This document shows, piece after piece, positions 25,886 to 33,958 of a stretch of 38,242 nt of DNA. Position 1 is the first letter of the stretch. Each line of letters begins with the position of its first letter. Source of the DNA: Clostridia bacterium (GTDB lineage: Bacteria; Bacillota; Clostridia; Peptostreptococcales; JAAYPU01); contig JADQBM010000051.1 of NCBI GenBank assembly GCA_016278615.1, forward strand, positions 1-38,242, read 5' to 3'. A program made the position numbers and the translations under genes. The notes below the pieces were generated by a model that saw only the letters and a list, made by a program, of their open reading frames with translations, was not told where the DNA came from and ran no database searches.

Positions 25886-26314
25886 AGGACAACCGCAAGG
25901 GTCATCCCTACACATCTTCCTACTCTTCTAACCTTAAAACGAAGATTTTGGAACAAAATCCTCCACAACTGTTATATGTTATCTATTATCTTTTATCTCT
26001 TCTAAGGACAACCGCAAGGGTCATCCCTACACATCTTCCTACTCTTCTAACCTTGAAACGAAGATTTTGGAACAAAATCCTCCTTAACTGTTATCTGTTA
26101 TCTGTTATCTATTATCTTTTATCTCTTCTAAGGACAACCGCAAGGGTCGTCCCTACACATCTTCCTACTCTTCTAACCTTAAAACGAAGATTTTGGAACA
26201 AAATCCTCCACAACTGTTATCTGTTAACTGTTATCTATTATCTTTTATCTCTTCTAAGGACAACCGCAAGGGTCGTCCCTACACTCTTCGGACAACCGCA
26301 AGGGTCGTCCCTAC
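25886..26314. repeat. ~126-bp intergenic tandem repeat with two hairpins per unit
   Basis: The 25772-26310 gap holds no gene. A GGACAACCGCAAGGGTC unit starts at 25886, 26006, 26132, 26258 and 26290 (steps of 120, 126, 126 and 32 bases). Each full unit contains the GC-rich hairpin GGACAACC-GCAA-GGGTCGTCC, then a CTACACATCTTCCTACTC linker, the palindrome GATTTTG-GAA-CAAAATC, and a variable TTATCTG/TTATCTA microsatellite that explains the length differences. The last partial unit runs into the 3' end of the yhaN-like gene. A single copy of the GATTTTGGAACAAAA block recurs at 33835-33857. Confidence 0.85.
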
Positions 26315-28581
26315 ACATCCCTAATCTCTATCACATTCACATCTTTATATTTTTTCAGATATTCCATTTCTCTTTTATGGCAAGTGAAAAGAATAACCTG
26401 GTTTGTTTTAGAATATTCATAAAGAAAATCCAATACAGCCCCTACTCTGCGATGGTCGTATTGTACAAAAGTATCATCTAAGATAATAGGAATCTTTTTA
26501 TTGATCTTTTCAAAAATTAAATCCGCTATTCCCATCCTTACTGAAAAATAAATCTGATCCCATGTCCCATTACTCAAGTATTCAACATGATGTACTTCTT
26601 TACCCTCTTCTTCAGAAACCCTGACCTCGAAATCTTTTGAAATCATCATGTCACGGTATTTGTCCAAAGTAATCTTTTTCAGAAACTTTGCAGCAGAAGT
26701 ATTCAATTTTGATCCAAATTCCATATGGAATTTCTGAAAAGCTTGATTCAATGCCTCCAACGCTTCATCCGCGGATTTCATCTCTGTTTCATATAGTAAC
26801 CATCTTTTTCTAAGAACATCAATTTTGCCTTTAATCATTTCACTTGCATGTTCATAAGCCATAAGAACTTCTTCCAAAATATCTTTTTCCAACTGATTAA
26901 TCTCATTTAGCAGATCTGCTTCTTCTCTTATTATTCTTTCCATCTTTTCTGTATATTGACCCGATTTTTCCTTAAGAGCTTCACACTTACTGATTGTTTC
27001 TTTCAGCTGTTCCTTATCTTTGCAACGATACTTTTGCAAAAGCGTCGATATTAAAGCATTACTCCTATTGAGCTGGTCTTTACTATTTTCCTCATGGTAA
27101 TCTCTTAATAACCTTTCCTTTTCAGAAAGCTTCGTATCAATTTTACCATAATCCATTCTAAGTTTTTGGAACTTTTCTCTTATTTCTCTGATATTTTTAA
27201 CTTCATAGGTTCTATAGATTTCCACGAGTCTTTTTTCTAACCGCTGTATTTCTTCAGAGATTTTTTCTTTTTCCGATGAAAAATCTCGCCATTGATGAGA
27301 CAAGTTACTACTTCTGCGATAAAAAAAATAAACGGGCAAGAGAAATATCATAGCTAAGGGCACAGGGACCATTTGTGTCATCAAAGCACCCACCAAAGCT
27401 AAAATAAACAAAAACCCAAAAGCTGCCATAGCAGTTCGATTATTGGCTCGCTTTCGGCCAAATTCTTGATCTGTGTTCTCCTTTTGAGATTGATGTTTTA
27501 AATCATTAATTCTTTCGAAAACACCTTCTGCATCTTCAATAATGTACTCCAATTTATTAAAACCTGAGGTTTCTAATCTTTCTTTTTCATGTTTCAATTC
27601 TATAATCTCTTGCTGGATGACTTCATACTTTCTAACTTTTTCAGCATAGCCCTCCATACGAATATGTTCTTCACTAATTTTATGAAAATCTTTATTAGCC
27701 TCAATAGGGTCCATAGACAAAAAGTCTGACATAAGTGAAATGGATGCAGATTCTTTTTCAGCAGCACTTTTTTCCATTTCTTTTTTTGCATAAATCTCTC
27801 GAATATTTCGTTGTTTCATTCTTTTTGATTTAATCGATTCTATTTCTTCGCCAATTATATCTCTTAATCTGGAAACCCTCTCAACTTCTTCATCTAAAAA
27901 AACATGCTTATTTTCAAGTCTTGTTTCAAAGTCATGTTTCATGCTATTTAAAGAATTAAATTTCTCAACATTCTCATGATATAAGTTTTTTAATTGATCT
28001 AAGATGCCAGGCTTCCTTTGGGTATTGACCATTCCTTTTCTATAATCTTCTAACTCTTTCTTAGCTTGATTATAGGATACGGAAGCATCTCCACTTCCTT
28101 GAAGATTGGTTAAATACTTCTGTATCTCATCACTGCCTTCTTTGGTAATTTCACTGGATAATTGTCGGATCAATGCGGTCTTTTCATATGTACTTTCATC
28201 TATTCCAAAAAGGAATTTTCCCGGTTTATCCATACTTTCAAAAGCAATTTCTTCACCAGAAACACCATTTAGAACTTCAATTTTATCTTGACTCTTCTTC
28301 TCACCGAAACTCCTTCTAATATTATAAATCAAAGGATCCTCTATAATTTGAAGTTCCCCAGAGGCAGACTGTGCATCCCAAGGCATATATCTTTTTCGAT
28401 CGTTGTCACGCACATTCTTTTTCTGATTCGTAATACCATATAATGTAGATTTAACAAAGGCTACGATTGTACTTTTTCCTGCTTCATTATTTCCACAAAT
28501 AACATTGAGCCCTTCAGTAAAGGTTATTTCGAAATCTTTCAATTTACCAAAGTTATTAATAACGGCCTTAGAAATTCTCAT
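26311..28581 (-). CDS. YhaN-like SMC/SbcC-type AAA ATPase
   Basis: ATPase partner of the nuclease encoded just upstream (756 aa), in the style of Bacillus YhaN or SbcC/Rad50. The Walker A is GNNEAGKST (residues 30-38). Long coiled coils run ~165-380 and ~430-640, interrupted by two adjacent hydrophobic segments (~384-417). The C-terminal head has Walker B IPIILDDTFVQYD (~690) and a signature-like YLSNGTWDQIYFSVRMG. The hydrophobic pair suggests membrane attachment, as proposed for YhaN-type proteins. The ATG at 28581 has AAAGGA upstream and overlaps the nuclease gene by 14 bases, so the two are translationally coupled. The final codons and stop lie in a repeat element. Confidence 0.85.
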   Translation of the reverse strand: MRISKAVINNFGKLKDFEITFTEGLNVICGNNEAGKSTIVAFVKSTLYGITNQKKNVRDNDRKRYMPWDAQSASGELQIIEDPLIYNIRRSFGEKKSQDKIEVLNGVSGEEIAFESMDKPGKFLFGIDESTYEKTALIRQLSSEITKEGSDEIQKYLTNLQGSGDASVSYNQAKKELEDYRKGMVNTQRKPGILDQLKNLYHENVEKFNSLNSMKHDFETRLENKHVFLDEEVERVSRLRDIIGEEIESIKSKRMKQRNIREIYAKKEMEKSAAEKESASISLMSDFLSMDPIEANKDFHKISEEHIRMEGYAEKVRKYEVIQQEIIELKHEKERLETSGFNKLEYIIEDAEGVFERINDLKHQSQKENTDQEFGRKRANNRTAMAAFGFLFILALVGALMTQMVPVPLAMIFLLPVYFFYRRSSNLSHQWRDFSSEKEKISEEIQRLEKRLVEIYRTYEVKNIREIREKFQKLRMDYGKIDTKLSEKERLLRDYHEENSKDQLNRSNALISTLLQKYRCKDKEQLKETISKCEALKEKSGQYTEKMERIIREEADLLNEINQLEKDILEEVLMAYEHASEMIKGKIDVLRKRWLLYETEMKSADEALEALNQAFQKFHMEFGSKLNTSAAKFLKKITLDKYRDMMISKDFEVRVSEEEGKEVHHVEYLSNGTWDQIYFSVRMGIADLIFEKINKKIPIILDDTFVQYDHRRVGAVLDFLYEYSKTNQVILFTCHKREMEYLKKYKDVNVIEIRDV

Positions 28582-29704
28582 CAAATTCAATCCTTTCTCC
28601 GTTTAGGGCGCAGATTCCTATCTTCAAGGCCCGTTTGAGCAATCGTATTTCCTCTTCCTCATGGCATTCCTTAATATTACTTATAATGTTATTAATGAAA
28701 ACATTTTTGAGTGTATCATTGTCTAAAAGCTCATCTATGTCAATACTAAAGGTCGTTTCATTAATCACCTTTATGTAATAAGTAACCTCTTTTAATTTGC
28801 TTGCGATAATCTCTGAAGAAATGCTAAAATCCTCTGAAATATCTCCCTTTAAAATGATTTTATAAAAATTCTCTTTTGATTTTATCTCTAAATTATCCTT
28901 AATCTTTTCTGTTATTTCTTCATAAGTACACATGCCTGAAATATCTATTTCTTTTTCAATGTATTCTCTCTTACCTGTGGGACAAAACTGAATCTGAACA
29001 TAATCTTTAGCAATACTGCCTAATACTACGCCCTTAACCCCTGTTTCATCAAATCCTTTTCCCTCCGGCGTACCTGGATAACACCAATAAACATTTCCCA
29101 CTTTATTCAGACCTGAGAAAGAATGAACATGCCCCAAGGCTAAATAATCCAATCCGCTGTTTTCAATATCCAAAAGTGTAATGGGATTATATCGACTCTT
29201 GCTCTCAGAAGAAACAATCTCTCCATGCATTATCATAATATTAATTTTGCTTGGGTCATCCACTTTAAAACCTTTTAGCAAATTTTCATCCTCATAAGAC
29301 TCGTAAAAGCTAACGCCATATATACACAGATTTTTTTGAGGGAAGTCCACTTTACCTATGGTCCTATCAAACAAATGTAGATTCTTTGGCCAACTCTCCC
29401 TTTTGTAATAGTAGTTTCTTGATAAACTATCATGGTTTCCTGCACAGACCAAAACAGGAATAGGCTTTATATCATCAATCTTTCTTACTATATAATCAAT
29501 GGTAGTCTTTTTGACAGATTCCCTATCAAATAAATCTCCACTAATCATTAGTAATTCTACCTTTTCTTTTTTTGCTAACTCTACAATCTGTCCAAAATTT
29601 TCTCTAAGTTCTTCCTGACGTATTTCGGACAGATGCTCTAAAAGTCCTATCATGGGAGCATCTAAATGTAAATCAGCACAATGAAGAATCTTAACTGAAT
29701 TCAT
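28568..29704 (-). CDS. YhaO-like DNA repair exonuclease (SbcD/Mre11 family)
   Basis: Metal-dependent nuclease (378 aa) of the Mre11/SbcD/YhaO family. Motifs: HCADLHLDAP (~7), SGDLFDRE (~54), CAGNHDSLSRNYY (~84), MMHGEIV (~160) and LGHVHSF (~200), followed by a C-terminal capping domain. With the YhaN-like ATPase it should form an SbcDC/Mre11-Rad50-type complex acting on DNA ends or hairpins. The ATG at 29704 has AAAAGGAG upstream, part of which overlaps the stop codon of the sigma-54 regulator; an earlier in-frame start inside that gene is not needed. Confidence 0.87.
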   Translation of the reverse strand: MNSVKILHCADLHLDAPMIGLLEHLSEIRQEELRENFGQIVELAKKEKVELLMISGDLFDRESVKKTTIDYIVRKIDDIKPIPVLVCAGNHDSLSRNYYYKRESWPKNLHLFDRTIGKVDFPQKNLCIYGVSFYESYEDENLLKGFKVDDPSKINIMIMHGEIVSSESKSRYNPITLLDIENSGLDYLALGHVHSFSGLNKVGNVYWCYPGTPEGKGFDETGVKGVVLGSIAKDYVQIQFCPTGKREYIEKEIDISGMCTYEEITEKIKDNLEIKSKENFYKIILKGDISEDFSISSEIIASKLKEVTYYIKVINETTFSIDIDELLDNDTLKNVFINNIISNIKECHEEEEIRLLKRALKIGICALNGERIEFDENF

Positions 29705-29708
29705 AACG

Positions 29709-31085
29709 TCACTCCTTTTCAATATTATATTTCCATATCTTTTCATATAGGCTGGTCCGGCTTATGTCTAAAATCTTTGCCGTTTCTGACTTGTTCCCCC
29801 CAGCTCTTTCCAATACTTCTAAAATAGTCTTCTTTTCCACTGCATCCATAACATCTTTTAATTTGGAATGACTGATTCTATTAAAATCAAAACTGAAATT
29901 TTTTATCTTTATAGGTAAATCTTCAACTTGTATTTCCTTCCCATAATCTAAGAGATTCACGGTTCTTTCAAGAACATTTTCTAATTCCCGCACATTCCCT
30001 GGCCATGCATATCTTTCGAGATATCTTAAAGCATCTTTGGAGATGGCATTAACATAATTGCCCGCTTGCTCGGAAACTTTTACCAAAAGGTGTCTAACCA
30101 AAGGTTCTACATCTTCTTCTCTTTCCCTCAGAGGAGGAATGTTTATATTCATAACATTTAAACGATAATATAAATCCTCTCTGAAATTTCCATCTGAAAC
30201 CAATTGCTCTAAATCTCTATTGGTTGCTGCTATAATTCGAACATCTAAAATAATGCTTTTTATGCCCCCAACTCTTTCAATTACTTTTTCTTGAATGGCT
30301 CTCAAAAGCTTTACCTGCATATGCAAAGGCAGATCGCCAATTTCATCTAAAAATATACTTCCTCCATCAGCCAACTCAAACTTCCCGATTTTACCGCCTT
30401 TTTTTGCTCCAGTAAAAGCGCCTTCTTCATACCCAAAAAGTTCAGATTCCAGTAATTCAGAAGGTATCGCACCACAATTAACCTTTACAAAGGGTCCCAT
30501 GGCCCGATGACTGGCTGCATGAATAGCATGAGCAAAGAGTTCTTTACCGGTACCACTTTCTCCGTATATTAATACATTAGAGCTTGTCAACGCTGCTTTT
30601 TCAGCAATATACTTAGTCCCTTTTATTTTGTTACTGGCTCCAATGATATTTCCAAAATTATATTTAACATCTCTGACTTCTTTTAAAGCTTTCTTATAAT
30701 AATCTAATTCATATTCAAATTTATGAACTTTCTGTGCTAAAATATCCAACTCCGTCACATCTCTAAACATAATACGACCTACAGCACCTATAACTTTTCC
30801 ATTTTCGTAAATAGGGATCCGCATGGCAATGACTTTAGACTCATTAATTTCCTGTATGTCTCCAATTTCCTCTTTCCCAGTTCCCAAAACGATATGCAAA
30901 CGAGTATTATCAATGATATCCATTACCTTCTTGCCAAGAACATCTTCTCTTGTCTTATCTAAGAAACGCAAGTACGGCTCATTTATCCAAATAATCTTGG
31001 ATTTATTGTCAACAACAACAATTCCTTCATATACTTTATCAAGAACCATTTTCATTAATTTATCAGATGTTATAGCAGATTCCAT
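29709..31085 (-). CDS. Sigma-54-dependent transcriptional activator (PAS-AAA+-Fis HTH)
   Basis: Enhancer-binding protein (458 aa) that would drive open-complex formation by RNA polymerase-sigma54. Order: PAS sensor domain (~10-120), AAA+ domain (~140-380) with Walker A GESGTGKE, the sigma-54 contact loop GAFTGA (~220), Walker [10 protein letters not shown], and a C-terminal Fis-type helix-turn-helix (~420-455; [20 protein letters not shown]). No receiver domain is present, so the PAS domain probably senses the signal. Four bases separate its stop codon from the nuclease start. I found no clear -24/-12 promoter in the window for it to act on. Confidence 0.9.
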   Translation of the reverse strand: MESAITSDKLMKMVLDKVYEGIVVVDNKSKIIWINEPYLRFLDKTREDVLGKKVMDIIDNTRLHIVLGTGKEEIGDIQEINESKVIAMRIPIYENGKVIGAVGRIMFRDVTELDILAQKVHKFEYELDYYKKALKEVRDVKYNFGNIIGASNKIKGTKYIAEKAALTSSNVLIYGESGTGKELFAHAIHAASHRAMGPFVKVNCGAIPSELLESELFGYEEGAFTGAKKGGKIGKFELADGGSIFLDEIGDLPLHMQVKLLRAIQEKVIERVGGIKSIILDVRIIAATNRDLEQLVSDGNFREDLYYRLNVMNINIPPLREREEDVEPLVRHLLVKVSEQAGNYVNAISKDALRYLERYAWPGNVRELENVLERTVNLLDYGKEIQVEDLPIKIKNFSFDFNRISHSKLKDVMDAVEKKTILEVLERAGGNKSETAKILDISRTSLYEKIWKYNIEKE

Positions 31086-31259
31086 AATCCATCAACTCCC
31101 TGAAGAATCGTATTTTTAAGACGACTGTATTGTTTTGCAAACATTATATCATAAAAAAACTGTCAAGTAATCAAAAACACCTTATAATTACATTTGTGTT
31201 GCCTAATGAATACTATTAAAGCTTAAGTACGCTTTTAATTAAAATTATAAAAATAGTAA

Positions 31260-31288
31260 TTGATAATGACTATCAAAAGTGCTATAAT
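31260..31288 (+). promoter_or_regulatory. Promoter of feoAB
   Basis: -35 TTGATA (31260-31265), 17-base spacer, -10 TATAAT (31283-31288). The -35 lies inside the first Fur box. Confidence 0.7.
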
Positions 31289-31309
31289 AGTAATTGATAA
31301 TGATTATCA
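31261..31309 (+). promoter_or_regulatory. Two Fur boxes controlling feoAB
   Basis: TGATAATGACTATCA (31261-31275) and TGATAATGATTATCA (31295-31309) match the 7-1-7 Fur consensus; the second is perfectly palindromic and extends to ATTGATAATGATTATCAAT. One box covers the -35 and the other lies just past the -10, an arrangement that should give tight iron-dependent repression. Confidence 0.9.
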
Positions 31310-31330
31310 ATTATGGAGGTATATTCTGCT

Positions 31331-31546
31331 ATGACACTTAATAAAATTAATAAAGGTCAAGAATTTAAAATAGAAAATATAATTGAAAAATCCATACGAG
31401 AACAGGCTATTCGATTAGGGCTTTTTGAAGGGGCTTTAGTAAAATGTTCCTACAAACTCCCTTACGGTCCCATGGTACTTAAAACCGGCATGCAGGAAAT
31501 CGCTATTGGAAGAAGACTTGCAAAGAAAATTATTGTGTCAATTTAA
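31331..31546 (+). CDS. feoA: FeoA family ferrous iron transport protein
   Basis: Small SH3-like cytosolic partner of FeoB (71 aa), with the usual pattern of a charged start, REQAIRLGLFEGALVKC and GMQEIAIGRRLAKKIIV. The start is the ATG at 31331, ten bases after GGAGG; an ATG at 31313 is the one that contains the Shine-Dalgarno sequence and is rejected. It follows the Fur-controlled promoter and is 13 bases ahead of feoB. Confidence 0.9.
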   Translation: MTLNKINKGQEFKIENIIEKSIREQAIRLGLFEGALVKCSYKLPYGPMVLKTGMQEIAIGRRLAKKIIVSI

Positions 31547-31559
31547 CGGAGGAACTAAC

Positions 31560-33425
31560 ATGCACAAGCATCATGGAAGGCATCACAGAGATAGCAACGG
31601 AATAGAAAAACCAAGACTAGTACTGGCAGGCAATCCCAATGTAGGAAAATCTGTATTTTTCAATTCACTGACTGGCATTTATGTGGATGTCTCCAACTTC
31701 CCCGGAACCACAGTGGATTTGAGCATGGGAAGCTTTGATAGATATACGGTTATAGATACACCTGGAGTTTATGGTGTATCTTCTTTTAATGATGAAGAAA
31801 GTGTCGCTCGCGATTCTATCTTAAACGCAGATTTAATCTTAAATGTAGTAGATGCTGTACACTTAGAAAGAGATCTTTTTCTAACTCAGCAAATTATTGA
31901 TATGGGCAAGCCAATGGTTGTTGCTCTTAACATGATGGACGAAGTTGAAAGAAGTGGTACACAAATTGATATAGGCCGCCTCTCAGATTTATTAGGCGTT
32001 CCTGTTATTCCAGCATCTGCCGTCAAGAATATAGGATTAAAAGAAATAAAAGAAATGCTTTTAAAAGGTGGTACTATAGGAAAGAAGATTCCTGAGATAC
32101 AGGCCTTGATATCTGAAGCACGGACTTTGGTAAATTCCGACGGAGAAGCCGTAATGCTTTTAGAAGAAGACGAGCATGTTCTGCAACAATTTCAACTCAC
32201 AAAAAAATATGCTTATCGGGAAGCTTTCTATAATCTCAGAAGGGACCATGTCAACAAAATTGCTAATGCGATCATCTATCGTCCCCATACAAAAAATACA
32301 CTTTTAGATACCTTTGGCATTATGCTTCTTAAACCCATCACAGGTATACCTTTGCTTTTTTTATTACTTTATATCCTATACAAGCTTATTGGCGAGGTCA
32401 TTGCTCAACATGTGGTAGGGGTAACTGAAGAGATTATCATGGGCACTTACTACTATAATTTTATTATCAAAATAGCAGATAGAATCGTTGATCAAACTTC
32501 TTTCGTGGGCATTCTCTTATTTGGTGAATTCGGCGTATTAACCATGGTTCCTATTTATATTATTGGGCTTTTGCTTCCTTTGGTCATCGGCTTTTATTTT
32601 TTCATGTCTATCCTTGAGGATTCAGGTATTCTACCGAGAATTGCCGTTTTAGTCGACAGACTGTTAAATTTCATAGGATTAAACGGTCGTGCCATCATTC
32701 CTCTTATCTTAGGTTTTGGCTGTGTTACCATGGCAATTATGACCACTCGGATATTGGGTTCAAAAAGGGAAAGATTTATCGCCACAATGCTGTTAAGTGT
32801 GGCAGTACCTTGCTCTGCTCAATTAGGCGTTATCATTGGGATTGCAGCTACATTGAGCACGCAGTTAACGCTTATTTACACTTTCACTATATTTTTAGTT
32901 TTTGTTGTTCTGGGAACCTTACTCAATTTACTACTACCAGGCCAATCGTCGGAATTAATGATTGATATTCCACCAGTGAGGATTCCTCAAGCAAAAAATA
33001 TACTGAAAAAAACGGCAGCAAAATCTAAAATGTTTCTTTATGAAGCGGGCCCTTTATTTCTTTTAGGTGGCGTAATTATAACAGTCCTTCAGTACACCCA
33101 AATGCTTGAAGTCATTTCAAATTGGTTTTCCCCTATTACAGTGAATTTTTTACAACTGCCCTCAGAAACAACCAACACTTTCATTATGGGAATCATCCGT
33201 AGAGACTTCGGAGCTGCTGGACTAAATACCATGGTTTCTCAAGGATTGCTCTCTTCCGCACAGGTAGTCGTAGCATTAGTTGTAATCACATTATTCGTTC
33301 CTTGCATTGCTTCAATCATGGTCATTTTTAAAGAAAGAAAATTGTCGGATGCCCTTTTAATCTGGATCAACAGCTTTATCATCGCCTTCGGCATTGGCGG
33401 CATCGTTTCATATATATTGATATAA
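31560..33425 (+). CDS. feoB: Ferrous iron transporter FeoB
   Basis: Membrane Fe(II) importer with an N-terminal G domain (621 aa). G motifs: GNPNVGKS (G1, ~26), SNFPGTT (G2), DTPGVYG (G3) and NMMDE (G4). A helical GDI-like spacer follows, then about eight to ten membrane helices with the conserved gate motifs PCSAQLGV and the final VPCIASIMV. The chain begins MHKHHGRHHRD, a histidine-rich leader before the G domain. Start: GGAGG seven bases before the ATG at 31560. Regulated with feoA by Fur. Confidence 0.93.
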   Translation: MHKHHGRHHRDSNGIEKPRLVLAGNPNVGKSVFFNSLTGIYVDVSNFPGTTVDLSMGSFDRYTVIDTPGVYGVSSFNDEESVARDSILNADLILNVVDAVHLERDLFLTQQIIDMGKPMVVALNMMDEVERSGTQIDIGRLSDLLGVPVIPASAVKNIGLKEIKEMLLKGGTIGKKIPEIQALISEARTLVNSDGEAVMLLEEDEHVLQQFQLTKKYAYREAFYNLRRDHVNKIANAIIYRPHTKNTLLDTFGIMLLKPITGIPLLFLLLYILYKLIGEVIAQHVVGVTEEIIMGTYYYNFIIKIADRIVDQTSFVGILLFGEFGVLTMVPIYIIGLLLPLVIGFYFFMSILEDSGILPRIAVLVDRLLNFIGLNGRAIIPLILGFGCVTMAIMTTRILGSKRERFIATMLLSVAVPCSAQLGVIIGIAATLSTQLTLIYTFTIFLVFVVLGTLLNLLLPGQSSELMIDIPPVRIPQAKNILKKTAAKSKMFLYEAGPLFLLGGVIITVLQYTQMLEVISNWFSPITVNFLQLPSETTNTFIMGIIRRDFGAAGLNTMVSQGLLSSAQVVVALVVITLFVPCIASIMVIFKERKLSDALLIWINSFIIAFGIGGIVSYILI

Positions 33426-33458
33426 TTGTCAGTGAAAGTAAAGATTGAGCTTAAATAG

Positions 33459-33481
33459 ACTCCTTCGGAGTAGTGTAAGTT
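33459..33481 (+). repeat. Short dispersed 3'-UTR hairpin repeat (copy after feoB)
   Basis: Identical over 23 bases to 22156-22178, read on the opposite window strand. It contains ACTCC-TTC-GGAGT and lies 34 bases past the feoB stop, in the same orientation to the gene as the metY copy. Confidence 0.65.
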
Positions 33482-33542
33482 AAAAACCAGTATGGATTAT
33501 AGAGTATGAATACCAATGATAATTCACAATTAATTATGGTAG

Positions 33543-33577
33543 GAAAGTTTACTTAATGACAAAACTTTCTTCCTTTT
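33543..33577 (+). terminator. Possible terminator of feoAB
   Basis: An 8-bp stem GAAAGTTT / AAACTTTC (33543-33550 and 33562-33569) with an 11-base loop, followed by TTCCTTTT. It is weak and A/T-rich, but placed in the convergent gap after feoB. Confidence 0.4.
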
Positions 33578-33578
33578 A

Positions 33579-33664
33579 AACTTAAACTTAAACTTACACT
33601 TACACTTACACTTACACTTATACTTACACTTACACTTACACTTACACTTACACTTATACTTATC
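33579..33664. repeat. CTTACA/CTTAAA hexanucleotide microsatellite
   Basis: About 13 tandem hexamers, mostly CTTACA with CTTAAA at the left end and occasional CTTATA. It lies between the convergent feoB and LtaS-like genes. The minus-strand open frame through it (Ser-Val repeats) is a product of the repeat. Confidence 0.85.
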
Positions 33665-33678
33665 CGTACGAGACCTTC

Positions 33679-33720
33679 AAAAAACAAATTGAGGCCAAGC
33701 TTATAAAAACGCTTGGCCTC
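33679..33720 (-). terminator. Probable terminator of the LtaS-like gene
   Basis: A 10-bp perfect stem GAGGCCAAGC / GCTTGGCCTC (33691-33720, 10-base loop) followed on the minus strand by AATTTGTTTTTTG. It is about 240 bases past the stop codon, the only strong hairpin in that direction. Confidence 0.65.
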
Positions 33721-33834
33721 AGCTATGGGTGAGAATACGGAAGAGAATTGTCCTTCCAACCTTAATATAGCCCTGTTTGGTTATTTATATACATTAAATT
33801 AAAATTTTTTATCATAGATTCCCATGTCCATACC

Positions 33835-33946
33835 AAAACGAAGATTTTGGAACAAAACCCATCTTCAATCCTAAATCCTAAATCTTAAATCTTTAACTAT
33901 AAATCCTAAATCACAAATCAAGCGGTTGGGCACAGGGACCCAACCC
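33835..33946. repeat. Intergenic repeat cluster after the LtaS-like gene
   Basis: The AAAACGAAGATTTTGGAAC block known from the 25886-26314 tandem array recurs at 33835-33857. It is followed by a CTAAATC-type heptamer microsatellite (33868-33920) and a 7-bp-stem hairpin GGTTGGG / CCCAACC at 33925-33946. No coding potential seen. Confidence 0.65.
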
Positions 33947-33958
33947 TACAACTTACAC

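Noticed and set aside
25886-26314. Possible CRISPR array
   Set aside because: The repeats are ~126 bp apart with nearly identical 'spacers', and no cas genes are present; it is a tandem repeat.
25948-26481. 177-aa plus-strand open frame with a threefold internal repeat
   Set aside because: It simply translates the intergenic tandem repeat and then runs antisense into the yhaN-like gene; there is no ribosome binding site and no plausible protein fold.
33553-33759. 68-aa minus-strand frame rich in Ser-Val
   Set aside because: It is the translation of the CTTACA microsatellite and crosses the terminator hairpin of the LtaS-like gene.
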